Below are positions 50,250 to 59,076 of a stretch of DNA of 64,000 nucleotides, in pieces. Numbering within the stretch: the stretch's first letter is position 1; every line of letters starts with the position of its first letter. Both the position numbers and the translations under genes were made by a program. The stretch is taken from NCBI GenBank assembly GCA_001899005.1, contig MKUW01000027.1, forward strand, positions 1 to 64,000, written 5' to 3'. A model generated the notes under the pieces. It worked only from the letters and a program-made list of their open reading frames with translations. It searched no databases and was not told the origin of the DNA. Source of the stretch: Chloroflexi bacterium 44-23 (lineage in GTDB: Bacteria > Chloroflexota > Anaerolineae > Anaerolineales > Anaerolineaceae).

Positions 50250-52751
50250 ATGCGCCATTTTTCCCCATTCTTTGCAGCGATCCTGACGCTGACTACTGCT
50301 TGTAACTTGCTTCAACCTGTCAGCCCAACCAGCCAACCGCTTGGCGTCCCGGCGACTGCACTGCCCGAAATCGTCGCGACGACCAGCGCTTCGAACGAGG
50401 TGATGACTCCTGAGGTTCCGCAGGCGACACTTAGCCCTTCAACCACCCACTTCTTGTCTGCCACATGGCCTTCCATGTCAACGCCAATCCATACCTTTGA
50501 AGCGAGTACCTACCAGCCGGCCGGTGACAGTCTGCCGCTGGCGCTCGATCAACTCACTAATGCAGCCGTCACGCGCGGTTTGACCGTTCAGCAAATGGAT
50601 TTCTTAAGGACCAATGGCTTTGTGATTCTGGCAAGTGCCGACCAGCAGTTTTCAGATATCCGCGACAATGTGGCTCAGATCCACGGTCAGCCTTATTACC
50701 TGACCACCGACAATGCCTTTCATGCCTTGCATGTTACTTTTAACGACCTGCTGGCAGCCGTGGAGAAGGAAGCCCTTAGCCCGATCATGAGCAAATTGGT
50801 ATCGGCCCTCGCGAGTAAGATCGATGAGTACGCGGCTCAGAACCAGGCACCCATATTGAAAGCTGACCTGCAACTTGCCCAGAATTACCTGGCTGTTGCC
50901 CGTAAATTATTCGATCCAACTGTGACACTGGACACAGCCCGCGAGCAGGATATCGCCGCCCAGATGGCTCAAATCGCCGCGATGGACGGCAAACAGGATT
51001 CCGCTTTGATCCCGGGACTGACGGATGACTATGGCGCTTATCGCCCGGTCGGCCACTACGCCGGCGATCCCGAGCTGGAGCACTACTTTCAAGGCATGAC
51101 CTGGCTCGGACGGGTAGTCTTCCCGCTGGCTGCCCATCCCGAGCAGGAAATTGTACCATCCAAAGTGCCGCTCTTGATCACCCTGGCGCTGCGCGAAGCT
51201 GAAGTCGATTATGTCCCGGCAGACCAGCTCTGGTCCAGTATCTATGCCATTACAGATTTCATGATTGGGCCTAGCGACGACCCCGGCCCGCTCGAATTAA
51301 ACACCTTGATGGAAGCAATCTACGGCCCACAGTTCAGTTTGTCTGATCTGGCATCCGAGGATCACTGGCAGCAATTTTTGGAGAAGGTGCCTGAATTGCC
51401 CGCACCGCAAATTAACTCCACCTTTCAAGATACCACTCTGGCAATGTCCTATGAACGAGATTGGCGTTTGATGGGCCAGCGTTTCACCCTGGATGGGCTT
51501 ATCTTCCAACAGCTCATCTCTGATAAGGTTGAGAAGCGCTTCTTCCCGATGGGGTTGGATATCGCGGCAGCTTTTGGTTCTCAGGCAGCAACCGCTGCAT
51601 TGGAAGATGCCGGCCAGATGGACTATGCCAATTATGAGCAGCAGCTGGATGCAACCCGGCGTCTTTTGCTGAATTTACCCACGGATTTTTGGACCAAACG
51701 CTTTTACAACAATTGGTTGTATGCCTTCCAGAGCCAGGTCAGTAACCGTAGCGATACCTTTCCAGCCTATATGACCAGCCAGGCCTGGGGGCTGAAAGAA
51801 GTCAACTCACTCCTGGGCAGCTGGACTGAACTCAAGCACGATACCATTCTTTACAGCAAAATGCCGGAAGGCCTGGGCGGGGGCGGACCACCTATCTCTC
51901 CCCCGACGCCATCCTATGTCGAGCCCAACCCGGATGTGTTTGCCCGTTTGGCGTACGCCGCCCGCAATTTACAGCAAGGACTGGCTTTCTACCTGGATGA
52001 TTGGAGTAATCGCGGCTGGTATAGCTCTCCATTTGATGATCAGCCCGGCACCCAGGAGTATATGGCTCATTTGGAGCGGCTGGCTGATCATCTGGACGCC
52101 TTCAGCCAGATTGCGGTAAAGGAACTGCGTGGCGAAAGCATCAGCGAAGATGATAATTATCAGATTCTGAGTTGCCTGGAGTTAAAAGACTGCCTGACGA
52201 GCCCTTATTACAGCCCGGATTTTTTGAAGCAAGATCCAATCCCGCTGGTAGCATCCGTCGCTGGTTATGAAAATGAGGTGCTGGAAGCAGCCATCGGGCA
52301 ACTCAACCGCATATATGTAGCCGTCCCAATTCAAGGACAATTGCAAATTGCCCAAGGTGGCATCTTCACTTATTTCGAGTTTAAACAGCCACGTTCCGAA
52401 CGACTGACCGATCAGGCCTGGCGTGAGAAACTAGTCAGCGATCCACCTGCAGCCCCACCCTGGTATGCCGGGCTGGTTCTCGCGGGTGGCAGCCTTACGA
52501 CTGTGCTAGCCTTTCGCATCGGCGATGTATATGTTCTGACCGAAGCGGGTGCCAATCCGCCGCTTAACTTGCGGACAGAGCCTTCAAAATCGGCTGCCGT
52601 AATCGCAAAGCTGGACCAGGACGCCTATCTGGAAATCATCGCTGGGCCAAGCGTGGAAGGCAATGATACCTGGTGGCAGGTTAAGAATTTGAATGACAAT
52701 CAGGAAGGCTGGGTGCTGGAAAACCAGGACTGGTACGCACGCTCGTATTAG
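50250..52751 (+). CDS. DUF3160 lipoprotein with C-terminal SH3-like domain
   Basis: The 833-residue product has a lipoprotein-type signal (TTAC near residue 18), a Ser/Thr/Pro linker to about residue 80, a long DUF3160 domain (about 95-720, with YLTTDNAFHALHVTF) and an SH3-like end (about 750-833, with LNLRTEPSKSAAVIAKL and GWVLENQDWY). DUF3160 proteins are secreted and of unknown function; SH3 domains of this type often bind cell-wall peptides. The ATG at 50250 follows AGGAGG. Confidence 0.88.
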   Translation: MRHFSPFFAAILTLTTACNLLQPVSPTSQPLGVPATALPEIVATTSASNEVMTPEVPQATLSPSTTHFLSATWPSMSTPIHTFEASTYQPAGDSLPLALDQLTNAAVTRGLTVQQMDFLRTNGFVILASADQQFSDIRDNVAQIHGQPYYLTTDNAFHALHVTFNDLLAAVEKEALSPIMSKLVSALASKIDEYAAQNQAPILKADLQLAQNYLAVARKLFDPTVTLDTAREQDIAAQMAQIAAMDGKQDSALIPGLTDDYGAYRPVGHYAGDPELEHYFQGMTWLGRVVFPLAAHPEQEIVPSKVPLLITLALREAEVDYVPADQLWSSIYAITDFMIGPSDDPGPLELNTLMEAIYGPQFSLSDLASEDHWQQFLEKVPELPAPQINSTFQDTTLAMSYERDWRLMGQRFTLDGLIFQQLISDKVEKRFFPMGLDIAAAFGSQAATAALEDAGQMDYANYEQQLDATRRLLLNLPTDFWTKRFYNNWLYAFQSQVSNRSDTFPAYMTSQAWGLKEVNSLLGSWTELKHDTILYSKMPEGLGGGGPPISPPTPSYVEPNPDVFARLAYAARNLQQGLAFYLDDWSNRGWYSSPFDDQPGTQEYMAHLERLADHLDAFSQIAVKELRGESISEDDNYQILSCLELKDCLTSPYYSPDFLKQDPIPLVASVAGYENEVLEAAIGQLNRIYVAVPIQGQLQIAQGGIFTYFEFKQPRSERLTDQAWREKLVSDPPAAPPWYAGLVLAGGSLTTVLAFRIGDVYVLTEAGANPPLNLRTEPSKSAAVIAKLDQDAYLEIIAGPSVEGNDTWWQVKNLNDNQEGWVLENQDWYARSY

Positions 52752-52754
52752 GAG

Positions 52755-53110
52755 GATAGCGGGTAGCCGCTTCGCGAGCGGGTAGCGTGTGGCTTAGCGA
52801 GCTGCTCGCCTGGTTTCCAGTAGTCGCTAGGGCTTGTATTTAAGCCAGGCTTCGGGTGAGGCGATAGCTAGTAAGCAAAGACAATCCGACTGGGAAATGA
52901 GCGGAAACCTGGCTTTTGGCTTACGGATGAGATTCTGGAGCCAGGTTCTCATCTCGAGAACTCAAAGCCAGGCTTGTCGTTGACGTGCTCTCAGACTTCT
53001 TTCGCGGAACGGGTTTCTAAACTGACCTCTAGGCTGTGCACTCGCTCCGATTGCCTGGTTTCCAGTAACTGCTAGGGCTTGTATTAAAGCCTGGCTCCGC
53101 ATTTTCAAGA
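52755..53110. repeat. Cluster of dispersed repeats, including copy B of the 105-bp repeat
   Basis: The run GCGGGTAGCCGCTTCGCG opens the cluster. At 52816-52918 lies copy B of the repeat seen inverted at 25842. At 52988-53028 is an inverted match to 3955-3990. At 53054-53097 is a half copy of the 105-bp unit. No gene is present. The cluster marks the edge of the accessory region. Confidence 0.65.
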
Positions 53111-53121
53111 TAGAGCGAGAA

Positions 53122-53835
53122 TCATACCCGATCCAAATGTGTGGGCAGCGCAGGAATTTTTTCTTTTTTCGAATGGCTGGATCTAATTCGACCCATGCAC
53201 CCGGATCTACGAAGAGCAGCCCCGTGTACGAGAAAAATTTTCGTGTCGTTCGTGTCCTTCGTGGTTAAATAAAAATCAGTCGTACGTACAAGATAAACTA
53301 TCGTGTCGTTCGTGTCGTTCGTGCCTTTCGTGGTTACATCAGCGGTAATTGGCTCAGGTAATCCAGCCCGTTGTACTTCCAGGCTCTTTTGGAGCGCATC
53401 TTGGTACCGTTTGGCTTGCTCCTGAATTTTGTCAATCTCAGCCAGCTTCACTTGGGCTTCGCCAATTTCCTTCTCGCGCTGTTCTGCCAGAACTTGCCAT
53501 TCACCGTTCTTTTTTGCAGCTTCAGCGGCTGCTTCAGCAGCTGCCTTTTTGGTCGCCTCTTCAGTCTTTTTCCGTTCGCGCTCCAAACGATCTTTCAGTT
53601 TTTCGTCTAAAGCTTTCTGGAACTCTGCCTCGGAAGCAAACGTAATCGCCCCGGTTTGCGGGTTACCGTCTTTCGGATCAACTTTCTCTGGATCCCCAGG
53701 AACGTTCCCTGTACCGCTTGCCTGTGCGCCTGTGCCTGAATTGGTAGCAGGTGGGTCACTGGCAGGATTATTACTTCCAGTACCGCTACCCTTACCATCA
53801 TCAGGACTTCGATAAAACATTGGTCTATACAACAT
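53122..53835 (-). CDS. Phage capsid scaffolding protein, 3' truncated
   Basis: The first ~165 residues look like a phage head scaffold: a Gly/Ser/Asn/Pro-rich N-terminus, then a charged coiled coil with FQKALDEKLKDRLERE, typical of DUF4355-type scaffolds. After PITADVTTK the frame enters TTCGTG-type repeat DNA and ends in unrelated sequence, so the natural C-terminus and the following major capsid gene are gone. The ATG at 53835 follows AGGAG. This is a prophage relic. Confidence 0.7.
   Translation of the reverse strand: MLYRPMFYRSPDDGKGSGTGSNNPASDPPATNSGTGAQASGTGNVPGDPEKVDPKDGNPQTGAITFASEAEFQKALDEKLKDRLERERKKTEEATKKAAAEAAAEAAKKNGEWQVLAEQREKEIGEAQVKLAEIDKIQEQAKRYQDALQKSLEVQRAGLPEPITADVTTKGTNDTNDTIVYLVRTTDFYLTTKDTNDTKIFLVHGAALRRSGCMGRIRSSHSKKEKIPALPTHLDRV
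53229..53340. repeat. TTCGTG-type direct repeats, two adjacent copies
   Basis: Units of TTCGTGTC and close variants recur at 53239-53267 and 53303-53335, ending in CTTCGTGGTTAAAT or TTTCGTGGTTAC. A further copy in the same orientation lies at 55338-55363. The pair of copies brackets the phage fragment 53.34-55.33 kb. Confidence 0.6.
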
Positions 53836-53899
53836 CTCAAAATCTCCTTTTTCCCATGACCTGAGTTTTCCGCCTTTCAGTTTGCGTTGGGAAGTTTGA

Positions 53900-53947
53900 A
53901 AAAAGAAAAGCACCTCGACAATCCAAATACTGGATCACCGAGGTGCT
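53900..53947 (-). terminator. Strong hairpin terminator upstream of the scaffold gene
   Basis: On the minus strand AGCACCTCG and CGAGGTGCT form a 9-bp stem with an inner ATCCA/TGGAT stem, followed by a TTTTCTTTTTT tail at 53900-53910. It would end transcripts from the MuF and small genes before the scaffold gene. Confidence 0.75.
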
Positions 53948-54051
53948 CATCCCTCAGAAACTCACAGCCCACGTACAGCCGTGACAGCTAATCTATAAAG
54001 TGATTATAACAAAGAATTGATGGATTACAACCAGGTTTGAATTCTATAAGT

Positions 54052-54318
54052 TTATTTCTCTGGGCGAATATCAATCAATACTTTTTCCACCACTCTATCT
54101 TTGATTGGAAATATCGCTATGACAGATGCGCCTTTCGGAATAGAGTTGATAATTGGTATTAATTTTCTATCTTGTACCTCAGCATACATCCAAACCTGCT
54201 TCGGAAAACGATGCTTGCCACCATCTAAAGTTGCCATAAACACTTTACTGAGAACAATTTGATTCGTTTCAGGAAAGTAATTGTTATAAGTATAAATTGA
54301 TTCATCTATACCGTTCAT
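54052..54318 (-). CDS. Small protein coupled to the MuF gene; immunity-protein candidate
   Basis: The 88-residue product has no recognised family. Its ATG overlaps the stop of the MuF-type gene (ATGA), so the two are translated together. In phage MuF-toxin systems the gene just after the toxin domain usually encodes its immunity protein, and this size is right. A strong terminator follows, so the pair forms a closed unit before the scaffold gene. The immunity role is an inference from position. Confidence 0.6.
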   Translation of the reverse strand: MNGIDESIYTYNNYFPETNQIVLSKVFMATLDGGKHRFPKQVWMYAEVQDRKLIPIINSIPKGASVIAIFPIKDRVVEKVLIDIRPEK

Positions 54319-55298
54319 TCCAGGCCTCTCAAACGATCAAGTAAACTCGGTAGGGGATCAATACTTTCTCCGGTTCCGCCTGTTTCAATGTATTCCATCT
54401 TTCCAAGATTGAAAAGACCAATTTGATTATAACGCTTTCCTAAGTCTATCGCAACTTTTTCATCTGATACTAACGTAACAAAATCCAGGTAGGTTTTGTT
54501 CTCGTCTGGGTTATACCAGGTTCCAATTCCAATATTTTTGTTTCTTGCAAGCCCCTCGTATGGTTTTATGAACTTCTTTAGATCATCAATGGTTATTTGT
54601 TTCCCAATGATAGTTTTTGATAAATCAGGAAAAATAGAAACCGAATAATACGGTTGCCCTGCCATATTTCCATGATACAAGCTGAAAGTTGATCCATCGG
54701 TTTTCCCATGAATATTGGAGATTTGATTTATTGCATCCTCGATATTAACCATGCCTTTAATAGGATCTTTCTCATACTGCTTTAACAACACACTTCTATC
54801 CAACCCCAGCTCCCGCAGGCTCTTCTCATAACGCATCGTTCCCCACCTGGCGGATGTTTTCCTGCCAACCAGGTCGCTCAGCGTAAGTTCGCCATTCTTG
54901 TAAGCCGTGTATTTTGCAGGTCCCAAAACCTTCAGTTGCTTATCATCTGTCAGCTTGTCAAAAGCAGTCGCGCCATCTTCGATGACAGGAGCTGTTTCTT
55001 CAATGCCTGAGAATCCGAGCTCTTCCCAAGTAGCAACCCAGGGCGCCATTGTGCATCTTCCGTTCGGATGTTCTTCCATTTCTTCGTCCAGGCTATGCTT
55101 AGAACCATGAAGAGCCCAGCAAACAGAACACGTTCTTTCCGTTCTCGCAGAAATCCAAATCCATCCACGGACTATCTCCGAGTTCTCTTGATAATTTCTG
55201 CGTGTGCTTTCCCGGTATGCTCGCAGCTGCTCTGTTCTGGCGATTCGCAATGCCCGCACCAGGTTACCGCCCAAAGCCCCGCGAATATTCCTGGCCAT
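54315..55298 (-). CDS. Phage MuF-type head morphogenesis protein with extra C-terminal domain, 5' truncated
   Basis: Residues 1-100 of this 327-residue frame match the C-terminal part of the Mu gpF-like minor head domain, including LRIARTEQLRAY, CSVCWALHG and HPNGRC. In-frame codons continue upstream (ALTLHPRQ) into TTCGTG repeat DNA, so the true N-terminus is lost. Residues about 160-320 form a separate alpha/beta domain (SLYHGNMAGQPYYSVS, IGIGTWYNPDENKTYLDFV) of unrecognised family. MuF proteins often carry toxin domains at this place. A small coupled gene follows and may encode immunity. The part is a prophage relic but this module is intact. Confidence 0.75.
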   Translation of the reverse strand: MARNIRGALGGNLVRALRIARTEQLRAYRESTRRNYQENSEIVRGWIWISARTERTCSVCWALHGSKHSLDEEMEEHPNGRCTMAPWVATWEELGFSGIEETAPVIEDGATAFDKLTDDKQLKVLGPAKYTAYKNGELTLSDLVGRKTSARWGTMRYEKSLRELGLDRSVLLKQYEKDPIKGMVNIEDAINQISNIHGKTDGSTFSLYHGNMAGQPYYSVSIFPDLSKTIIGKQITIDDLKKFIKPYEGLARNKNIGIGTWYNPDENKTYLDFVTLVSDEKVAIDLGKRYNQIGLFNLGKMEYIETGGTGESIDPLPSLLDRLRGLE

Positions 55299-55329
55299 CT
55301 GCCTGGGGTGTAGAGTCAGTGCATAAGAA

Positions 55330-55425
55330 GAACTTTCGTGACGTTCGTGTCTTTCGTGGTTAAATTAAGATCAGCGCTGGATGGAGTACGAGGCTGTTTC
55401 CCGGCAGCAGTGATTGACAAGTATC
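55330..55425. repeat. TTCGTG repeat and junction to CRISPR array 1
   Basis: TTCGTGACGTTCGTGTC continues into TTTCGTGGTTAAATTAAGAT at about 55338-55375, the same direct repeat as at 53229. About 50 bp of unassigned DNA follow and then the first CRISPR repeat begins at 55426. This is the leader-distal side of array 1. Confidence 0.55.
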
Positions 55426-57358
55426 ATTTCAATCCACGCTCCCGCACGGGGAGCGACAAGCGGTGCTCCATAAACAGCCTGAATGGTAACATTTCAATCC
55501 ACGCTCCCGCACGGGGAGCGACCCTAATACTCTTAGGGTTTTAGGTCAACAGTCTACAATTTCAATCCACGCTCCCGCACGGGGAGCGACGACAGAATCG
55601 AGGGGGGTGAAACATATTATTCAATTTCAATCCACGCTCCCGCACGGGGAGCGACAATAACCTAAATAATAATGTCTTTTTGTAGTATCATTTCAATCCA
55701 CGCTCCCGCACGGGGAGCGACACTTTTGAGGATGCTTGGAAAAACATACAGAAAATATTTCAATCCACGCTCCCGCACGGGGAGCGACCAGTTCCCTTCC
55801 AGAGCTAGGAATAGACTCCATTATTTCAATCCACGCTCCCGCACGGGGAGCGACTTACTATGAAACTAAAAAATGGGATGATCAAAATATTTCAATCCAC
55901 GCTCCCGCACGGGGAGCGACGGGCGATGTAGGTACAAAGTATGTGTGTAGACTTATTTCAATCCACGCTCCCGCACGGGGAGCGACTTACTATGAAACTA
56001 ACAAGTGGGATGATCAAAATATTTCAATCCACGCTCCCGCACGGGGAGCGACTTTTGGTGGAAAAACAACTTCCGGTGGTAAGGTATTTCAATCCACGCT
56101 CCCGCACGGGGAGCGACATTTTACTTTAGCTTTTTGTCCAGTGATATTGTCATTTCAATCCACGCTCCCGCACGGGGAGCGACATTTCATATTCTTCCAC
56201 TAAAATCCTTTCTGGGATTTCAATCCACGCTCCCGCACGGGGAGCGACTGGGTACTTCAGCCAGATATTTCGTTTATCATAATTTCAATCCACGCTCCCG
56301 CACGGGGAGCGACTTGGAAGAGGACGATTTTGGGGCTACTTTCGATATTTCAATCCACGCTCCCGCACGGGGAGCGACGCTAGTTTAGCGTAACGCAACA
56401 TCATTCTAAGGATTTCAATCCACGCTCCCGCACGGGGAGCGACTAGCTGCGAAACTTTAATATTTTTGCCATTTGTTATTTCAATCCACGCTCCCGCACG
56501 GGGAGCGACCCGGCACTTTGTTTACCGTGTTACAGGTCAATAATTTCAATCCACGCTCCCGCACGGGGAGCGACAACGACTATAGAGTAGCCGCAAGTTG
56601 ACTTAAATTTCAATCCACGCTCCCGCACGGGGAGCGACTTTATGTTCCTCGAAGATTTCTATAGGAACAGAATTTCAATCCACGCTCCCGCACGGGGAGC
56701 GACGATGGTAGAGCTAGACCTGGGTTTAAAGTAAGTATTTCAATCCACGCTCCCGCACGGGGAGCGACAATTAGCAAAGACAAACGAGATGCCAAATCAG
56801 GTATTTCAATCCACGCTCCCGCACGGGGAGCGACGGGGTAGATTGCTTGGAGCAATAACTTCTGAAATATTTCAATCCACGCTCCCGCACGGGGAGCGAC
56901 TTTATTTGATGTAATAACTGGGGATATTTCTATATTTCAATCCACGCTCCCGCACGGGGAGCGACAAAAGGTATTCCGGTTATTGGATATAGTTATTCAA
57001 TTTCAATCCACGCTCCCGCACGGGGAGCGACGATTCATTATTCGTTTCTTATTCTCTCTCAACGATTTCAATCCACGCTCCCGCACGGGGAGCGACCAAA
57101 AGAGTTAAAGAATAGATTTGGGATTAAGAGATTTCAATCCACGCTCCCGCACGGGGAGCGACAGCGTTGTTCCCAGATAGATATCTTTGTAAAAATATTT
57201 CAATCCACGCTCCCGCACGGGGAGCGACCTTCCAACGGGGACAGATGGTTACTGCTGTCTCATTTCAATCCACGCTCCCGCACGGGGAGCGACTTTCCCA
57301 GCAAAACAGCAAACATCGTAGAGGGTATTTCAATCCACGCTCCCGCACGGGGAGCGAC
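55426..57358 (-). CRISPR. CRISPR array 1, 30 repeats, type I-C-like
   Basis: Thirty identical 32-bp repeats (plus-strand start ATTTCAATCC, end GGGGAGCGAC) alternate with 29 spacers of about 32-36 bp. The reverse complement begins GTCGCTCCCC, has a short hairpin and ends GTGGATTGAAAT, the form of type I-C repeats, so crRNAs are expected from the minus strand. No cas gene is in the window. Spacers 55855-55888 and 55987-56020 differ at only two bases. Spacer 55921-55954 recurs with one change in array 2. Most spacers are AT-rich by eye. Open frames in the array are artefacts. Confidence 0.98.
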
Positions 57359-57372
57359 TTTTTATGGGAATC

Positions 57373-57429
57373 AAAAAAATCCCACCCAGGGAAACAACAA
57401 GAATGAACCTGTTATTCCGCCGGGTGGGA
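57373..57429 (-). terminator. Terminator-like hairpin between minus promoter and array 1
   Basis: On the minus strand TCCCACCC (57429-57422) pairs with GGGTGGGA (57387-57380), with further pairs inside the loop, and seven T bases follow (57379-57373). It fits an intrinsic terminator only 15 bp before the first transcribed repeat of array 1. It could end a short RNA, serve the upstream phage gene, or attenuate array transcription. Confidence 0.6.
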
Positions 57430-57460
57430 CTTCCAGCAAATGCCCTATTCAGTTGTGATT

Positions 57461-57489
57461 AGTATAGCATAAGAACAAAAGAATTTCAA
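57461..57489 (-). promoter_or_regulatory. Minus-strand promoter facing array 1
   Basis: Read on the minus strand, TTGAAA (57489-57484) and TATACT (57466-57461) are exactly 17 bp apart. The predicted start near 57454 lies about 95 bases before the first transcribed repeat of array 1. It could be the leader promoter of the array or the promoter of a short RNA that ends at the hairpin at 57373-57429. Confidence 0.55.
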
Positions 57490-57506
57490 CTATTCAAATT
57501 GAGGTA

Positions 57507-57535
57507 TTGAATTCCGATCCAAAAAGTCGTATAAT
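57507..57535 (+). promoter_or_regulatory. Plus-strand promoter for a candidate small RNA
   Basis: TTGAAT at 57507-57512 and TATAAT at 57530-57535 are exactly 17 bp apart, a near-consensus sigma-A promoter. It points away from array 1 and lies back-to-back with the minus-strand promoter. Confidence 0.6.
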
Positions 57536-57541
57536 ATTTGT

Positions 57542-57668
57542 AGGTTCTGAGGTGGGAAGTCGCTTCCCACACCGTCATAGACGGGAGATGACAAGTCGCG
57601 CAATGTCGTACGGGACCCCAAACTGGTGAGAGATTGGTGGACGCCAACTCAAGGCCAGTTTTTATTTT
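57542..57668 (+). ncRNA. Candidate structured small RNA of about 127 nt
   Basis: A transcript from the promoter just upstream would contain hairpin GTGGGAAG/CTTCCCAC (57552-57570), hairpin CCGTC/GACGG (57572-57584), a possible GACA/TGTC pair and a final nested stem. That last stem has outer arms AACTGG (57621) and CCAGTT (57655), followed by TTTTTATTTT. The last part is a good intrinsic terminator and ends on the stop codon of the convergent phage gene. No open frame of note is present. It matches no RNA family I recognise. Detection as an RNA is needed to accept it. Confidence 0.45.
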
Positions 57669-58574
57669 GCCTTCATCCATCTATCTTTCATTCTCCCATC
57701 CTCGTGAAACAAGAATTTCTTGTTCGCCCTAAACATAGTCCAAATTTTTGCTTTGTTCTTTTTGAAATTGATTACCAGGCTTAGGAACTCGTTTTCTTTT
57801 TCGCCAATGTAGATGATTTGCGCTATATTTATACCCCTTTTTCCAGAATCTCTAGGCAAAGCATCGATGTATAAGGGATTCTCGATTGCTTTCAGAATTA
57901 AATCTTGGTTTCTTGGCAACCAATCTCGATCATCCGGATGTATCCGCCATATGTGATCTTTGCCTTTTTCATCAAGAATAATATTTTCGGCTTCCAATCG
58001 ATCATTACCATATCGTTCTGTTAGATCAAAGGGTTTGCTATAAATCGTCTCTGTTTCTTTTGATTTAAGATCAAACAGCCTCCCTTGCTGTGCTAACCGC
58101 AAATCACGATCCACACTCTCAGGAGATACAAACGCGGGCACTTGTTCCCGCTCATACTGTCTGTGCCACTTGATACCCTCATCTTTATACTGAGTATTCA
58201 TCTGCTTGATGAAGTCGCGCATTTCGCCCTGATAATGTTTAACTTTGCTGGTCTCAAACCCATTATCTAACCCGGCAGCTTCCAAAGCCCCCGCTTGTCG
58301 CTTCCAATGCCTGATCTTACGCTCAATCCCCCGCTGTACCTGGGTGGCTTCATACACGCTCATTTCTTTGCCGTTGTAGGTGACAGTTTTGTTTGCGTAG
58401 CTTTCCAACTCTGCATCGGAATATAACTGCTCACTTATGCCTTCATAGTATGGATAAAATGAATGGCAGTCAGCGGCAGTTGATCCCGCACAATCCCGTA
58501 GCAGTACCATAACCGGTAGAGCTAATAAAATCAGGATAGTCGTTTTCAACTGCCTTATTTAACATTTCTGTCAT
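57662..58574 (-). pseudogene. Phage minor capsid protein 2 with C-terminal nuclease-like domain, frameshifted
   Basis: Two frames encode one protein. ATG 58574 after GGAGG reads 34 codons ending TGYGTATGLCGINCR then stop. The next frame continues at CHSFYPYYEG to the end at 57662. Removing seven bases near 58470 restores INCRHSFYP, the hallmark of phage minor capsid protein 2. The remainder has the known YxATQxQRxIE helix region. The C-terminal ~110 residues (DHIWRIHPDDRDWL, ENPLYIDALPRD) resemble the PBECR-type phage nuclease domain. The apparent signal peptide MKTTILILLALP of the longer frame is only out-of-frame capsid sequence. The N-terminal capsid part is missing. Confidence 0.7.
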
Positions 58575-59076
58575 TGTTATCACCTCCCTTCGCGGCCTTT
58601 ACAGCTAGTTCGGAATTCCATCCATTTCTAGATAAGAAGCTCCACATATTTGTAGGCTTTATTCCAATTTTGTTTGCCAGTTGCGTAATCGTGAGGGTTT
58701 CCCCACGATAGTCTACTTTATGATTCGATGATCTGTTGTTACATTGTGTCTTTGCATCAACCCATCTGCAATTAGATGGCTCATAATTTCCGTCATTATC
58801 TATACGATCAATTGATAGGTTATCCGCATACCCATTATTCATAGCCCAGTTATGGAAATTGTGAAATCCGTTTTCAAGATTATCCCATTCTTTGCAAATA
58901 TTGATTCCGCGACCACCATAACGTTGATAAGCCCTATCACTTCTGCTGTGACAACGCCGCCGCATTTTTCTCCATATCTCATAAATTCGGCTCCCAAACA
59001 TGCCGTGCCTATAATTCCGAGCAGCCATTCTTTCGGAGACTTTACACCCGCAAGATTGGGTTGCTCCAGTTCTCAA
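58555..59076 (-). CDS. Phage HNH endonuclease, 5' truncated at a CRISPR repeat
   Basis: The 173-residue frame from a TTG matches free-standing phage HNH proteins: SCGCK near the start, YEIWRKMRRRCH, YGGRGINICKEW, LSIDRIDNDGNYEPSNCRWVDAKTQCNN, and a C-terminal DNA-binding NUMOD-like region. The frame stays open upstream (VVESYL) to 59097, where the CRISPR repeat starts, so the first ~30 codons are gone. Its end overlaps the minor capsid start by 20 bp. Such genes spread by homing into phage head genes. Confidence 0.75.
   Translation of the reverse strand: MRTGATQSCGCKVSERMAARNYRHGMFGSRIYEIWRKMRRRCHSRSDRAYQRYGGRGINICKEWDNLENGFHNFHNWAMNNGYADNLSIDRIDNDGNYEPSNCRWVDAKTQCNNRSSNHKVDYRGETLTITQLANKIGIKPTNMWSFLSRNGWNSELAVKAAKGGDNNDRNVK

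Noticed and set aside
57552..57600. Similarity of the candidate RNA to the CRISPR repeat (GTCGCTTCCC against GTCGCTCCCC, then CGGGAG), as in anti-CRISPR repeat RNAs
   Set aside because: Only about ten plus six bases match, with a 13-base insert between, and the first match is one arm of a separate perfect hairpin. Too weak to claim.
57662..58549. Secreted or lipoprotein of 295 residues with signal peptide
   Set aside because: The hydrophobic start is the wrong frame of capsid sequence; a seven-base insertion explains it.
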